Below are positions 61,793 to 64,000 of a DNA stretch of 64,000 nucleotides, piece by piece (positions within the stretch are counted from its first letter, which is position 1; the number at the start of each line of letters is the position of its first letter). Under the pieces are notes generated by a model, which saw only the letters and a program-made list of their open reading frames with translations, was not told the origin of the DNA and searched no databases. Position numbers and translations under genes: made by a program. Source of the stretch: Bradyrhizobium nivariense (GTDB lineage: Bacteria > Pseudomonadota > Alphaproteobacteria > Rhizobiales > Xanthobacteraceae); assembly GCF_029846715.1 (NCBI RefSeq), contig NZ_JARVWW010000019.1, positions 103,828-167,827 on the forward strand. The letters run 5' to 3'.

Positions 61793-62575
61793 GTGACGGT
61801 GATCGACTTCTCCGCCTTCATCGGACGGCTTGCCACCGCCTCCGGCGAAACCATCCTGCCGTTCTTCCGCACCTCGCTGTCGATCGACGACAAGAGCAAG
61901 ACCAACGAGTTCGACCCTGTCACGGAAGCCGACCGCGCCGCGGAGGCGGTGATGCGGCGGCTGATCAAGGCCGGCTTCCCCCAGCACGGCATCGTCGGCG
62001 AGGAATTCGGCAACGAGCGCGAGGACGCCGACTATGTCTGGGTGCTCGATCCCATCGACGGCACCAAATCCTTCATCGGCGGCTTTCCGATCTGGGGCAC
62101 GCTGATCGCGCTGCTGCACAAGGGCGCGCCGGTATTCGGCATGATGCACCAGCCCTTCATCGGCGAACGCTTTTCCGGCGACAATGGTTCGGCGAACTAC
62201 AAAGGCCCTTCCGGCGAGCGCCGGCTTCAGGTCCGCCGCTGTGCTTCGCTCTCGGAAGCGACGACCTACACGACCAGCCCGCTGCTGATGAACGAGCGCG
62301 ACCGCGCCATTTTCGGCCGCATCGAGAAGGGCGCGCGGCTGTCGCGCTATGGCGGCGACTGCTACTCTTATTGCATGCTGGCCGCAGGTCACGTCGATCT
62401 CGTGGTCGAGACCGAGTTGAAGCCTTACGATATCGCGGCCCTGATCCCGATCGTGACCGGCGCCGGCGGCGTCGTCACCACTTGGGAAGGCAAGCCGGCC
62501 CAGGGCGGCGGCCGCATCATCGCGGCCGGCGACGCCAGGGTTCACGAAGAAGCACTGAAACTGCTCAACGGATAG
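61793..62575 (+). CDS. hisN: Histidinol-phosphatase, inositol monophosphatase family
   Basis: A 260-aa Mg-dependent phosphatase. Metal-binding motifs FDPVTEADRAAE, GEEFG, WVLDPIDGTKSF and the C-terminal ELKPYDIAALIPIV are intact. SFIGGFPIWGTLIAL and RLSRYGGDCYSYCMLAAGHV are typical of the HisN branch, which makes histidinol in histidine synthesis; general inositol monophosphatase activity is the alternative. The start is GTG at 61793 (gtgacggtg). Next gene follows after 19 bases. Confidence 0.85.
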   Translation: MTVIDFSAFIGRLATASGETILPFFRTSLSIDDKSKTNEFDPVTEADRAAEAVMRRLIKAGFPQHGIVGEEFGNEREDADYVWVLDPIDGTKSFIGGFPIWGTLIALLHKGAPVFGMMHQPFIGERFSGDNGSANYKGPSGERRLQVRRCASLSEATTYTTSPLLMNERDRAIFGRIEKGARLSRYGGDCYSYCMLAAGHVDLVVETELKPYDIAALIPIVTGAGGVVTTWEGKPAQGGGRIIAAGDARVHEEALKLLNG

Positions 62576-62594
62576 GCGACAGGGGAAACTTGTA

Positions 62595-63560
62595 ATGAAG
62601 AACTGGCGCAAGCTCGTCCTTGCGGCCCTGCTGCTGTTTCCGACGCTCGCCTCCGCCCAGAATTTCCCGGCCAAGCCGATCAAGCTGATCGTGCCGTTCC
62701 CGGCCGGCGGCCCCAACGACATCATCGCGCGGGTGATCGGCCAGCGCATGTCGGAGCTGTCGGGACAACCGGTGCTGATCGACAATCGCGGCGGCCAGGG
62801 CGGCGTGCTCGGCACCGATGCCGTCTCCAAGGCCGCACCTGACGGTTACACCATCGCGATCTCCAGCGCCGGCGCACTCGCGATCAGCCCGAGCATGGAG
62901 AGAGTCGCCTACGATACGCTCAACGACCTCACACCGGTGACGCTGGTCGCAACCGTGCCGGAAATGCTCGTGGTTGCCACCAATTTGCCCGCGAAAGACA
63001 TCGGCGAATTGATCGCGCTCGCCAAGGCGCAGCCGGGAAAGCTGAACTTCGCCTCCTCCGGCGCCGGCAGCCTGCCCCATCTCGCCGGTGAATTGTTCAA
63101 GCTGACGGCCAGGATCGACATCGTGCACGTGCCCTATCGCGGCGCGGCGCCGGCCGTGAACGATCTGTTGGGCCAGCAGGTGCAGATGACGTTCCTGGAC
63201 CTGCCGGTGCTACTGCCGCAGGTCAAGGCGGGCGCCCTGCGTCCGATCGCCGTCGGCTCGGCCGAGCGCGCCCCGGCCGCACCCGAAGTGCCGACCACCG
63301 CCGAAGCGGGCTTTGCAGACCTGCGCATCGAGAACTGGTACGGCATGGTCGCGCCGAAGGGCACGCCGAAGGAGATCGTCGCAGCACTGCATGGCCTGGC
63401 GACGAAGGCGATGGCGGATCCCGCGGTGAAGGAAAAGCTCGCCGCCCAGGGCGCAACGCTGATCGGCGATGAGCCGGAGCATTTTCGCAGCTTCATCGCG
63501 GACGAGACCGCGAAATGGGCGAAGGTGATCAAGGACGCCGGGGTGGAGACGGCGAGGTAG
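62595..63560 (+). CDS. Tripartite tricarboxylate transporter (Bug/TctC) binding protein
   Basis: A 321-aa exported binding protein of the Bug family. Signal peptide (LVLAALLLFPTLASA-Q), then NFPAKPIKLIVPFPAGGPND, VLIDNRGGQGGVLGTDAVSKA and HVPYRGAAPAVNDLLGQQV, all family hallmarks. No tctA/tctB membrane genes follow, so it is an orphan, as is common. The ligand is probably a carboxylate, unspecified. Confidence 0.92.
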   Translation: MKNWRKLVLAALLLFPTLASAQNFPAKPIKLIVPFPAGGPNDIIARVIGQRMSELSGQPVLIDNRGGQGGVLGTDAVSKAAPDGYTIAISSAGALAISPSMERVAYDTLNDLTPVTLVATVPEMLVVATNLPAKDIGELIALAKAQPGKLNFASSGAGSLPHLAGELFKLTARIDIVHVPYRGAAPAVNDLLGQQVQMTFLDLPVLLPQVKAGALRPIAVGSAERAPAAPEVPTTAEAGFADLRIENWYGMVAPKGTPKEIVAALHGLATKAMADPAVKEKLAAQGATLIGDEPEHFRSFIADETAKWAKVIKDAGVETAR

Positions 63561-63573
63561 GGCGGCTCGTCAC

Positions 63574-63758
63574 CTCTCCCGCTTGCGGGAGAGGTCGACG
63601 CGCTCATAGAGCGCGGCGGGCGAGGGCTACCTCCTCTTGGGCAGTCTTTCTGGCAGAGACACCCCCACCCCAGCCCTCCCCCGCAAGCGCAGGGCAATCG
63701 CATATGGATTTCACGAGGACCGCGCGGGCTTGCTCCGCCTCTCCCGCTTGCGGGAGAG
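63574..63758. repeat. Palindrome pair CTCTCCCGC-TT-GCGGGAGAG
   Basis: The same 20-base perfect palindrome occurs at 63574-63593 and 63739-63758, each followed by GTCGACGCGC or CCGACGCGCC. The whole stretch 63561-63940 has no gene I can support; frames in it are repeat-derived. The first copy, 14 bases past the TctC gene, could also act as terminator. A related, slightly longer palindrome is at 27503-27524. Confidence 0.75.
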
Positions 63759-63940
63759 GCCGACGCGCCCCGGGCGATGCGAAGCATCGTCCCGAGCGTG
63801 GCGGGTGAGGGCTCTCACCACACAGGGACATCCTCCGCAATTTCTCGACAATCCCGACGCGGAGACACCCTCTCCCCAACCCTCATTCGCGCTAGGTTTA
63901 GCTCTGGACACAAAGAATCTCGATATGATTCAAGCTTGGG

Positions 63941-64000
63941 ATGAAGATTCGTCCTGAGATTTTGGATCATTGGCCGGAGGTGAGTGCGCAGCTTCCGGCG
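63941..64000 (+). CDS. Start of a gene cut by the window end, possibly a transposase
   Basis: Twenty codons, open to the window end, reading MKIRPEILDHWPEVSAQLPA. The text looks like the start of a real protein and resembles the N-terminus of some IS4-type transposases (a short leader ending ..LPAGFDLEATA in those I recall). An inverted GAATC/GATTC pair lies about 20 bases upstream. No clear Shine-Dalgarno. Function is a guess. Confidence 0.4.
   Translation, partial: MKIRPEILDHWPEVSAQLPA

Overview
The window is GC-rich (mid-60s % by eye) alphaproteobacterial chromosome, most likely Bradyrhizobium or a close relative. The reasons are the product set (two LLM flavin monooxygenases, many orphan solute-binding proteins, CpdR next to N-formylglutamate amidohydrolase and HisN), the small CxxC-type proteins, the palindromic intergenic repeats, and an MmgR/suhB-type small RNA. 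No rRNA, CRISPR array, phage or plasmid functions are visible. One tRNA (Val-GAC) is present. This assignment rests on recalled family resemblance; no database was searched.

Layout. 1-2.6 kb: end of an exopolysaccharide cluster (BY-kinase-like protein, WecG-type glycosyltransferase, galE). 2.8-7.2 kb: a small unknown gene and a giant soluble c-di-GMP enzyme with five GAF repeats. 7.5-10.8 kb: catabolic operon (Ldh-type dehydrogenase, LLM monooxygenase, FAH hydrolase). 10.9-13.8 kb: LysR regulator divergent from a secreted protein and two membrane proteins of unknown function. 13.9-19.5 kb: Lrp regulator, fused indolepyruvate ferredoxin oxidoreductase, amidase. 19.5-24.1 kb: LysR regulator divergent from an EmrAB-type pump and an AhpD-like protein. 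24.2-30 kb: leftward D-amino-acid transaminase, polar amino-acid ABC transporter and M20 peptidase. 30.2-38.7 kb: second LLM monooxygenase, ThDP decarboxylase, GFA-like protein, old yellow enzyme, aldehyde dehydrogenase and SDR, separated by repeat-rich spacers. 38.8-41.4 kb: zinc-ribbon protein, a gene remnant, and a YiaAB/PspA/TetR envelope-stress module with three matching operators. 41.5-46.5 kb: dihydropyrimidinase, SDR, LysR and a Tat-exported family 5 binding protein. 46.5-49.4 kb: rearrangement scar (two truncated genes back to back), a 46-aa membrane protein, AlkB-like protein, double DUF3606 protein. 49.5-56 kb: inactive-looking esterase, a TRAP-type binding protein coupled to a membrane GGDEF-EAL protein, an orphan branched-chain-type binding protein flanked by gene remnants. 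56-59.2 kb: enolase-superfamily enzyme, Nudix hydrolase and small secreted or accessory proteins. 59.3-63.6 kb: tRNA-Val beside a 94-bp tandem duplication, cpdR, N-formylglutamate amidohydrolase, the small RNA, hisN and a TctC/Bug binding protein. The last 60 bases open a new reading frame, possibly a transposase.

Themes. Many genes scavenge and degrade organic and amino acids, each set under a divergent regulator. Several divergent intergenic regions carry clear repeated palindromes (LysR/EmrAB, TetR/PspA, Lrp/IOR, LysR/SDR). Two very different c-di-GMP turnover proteins are present, one cytosolic with repeated sensors and one membrane-bound with a partner binding protein. Signs of decay or recombination cluster at 34.0-34.9, 39.1-39.6, 46.5-47.5 and 54.2-56.0 kb.
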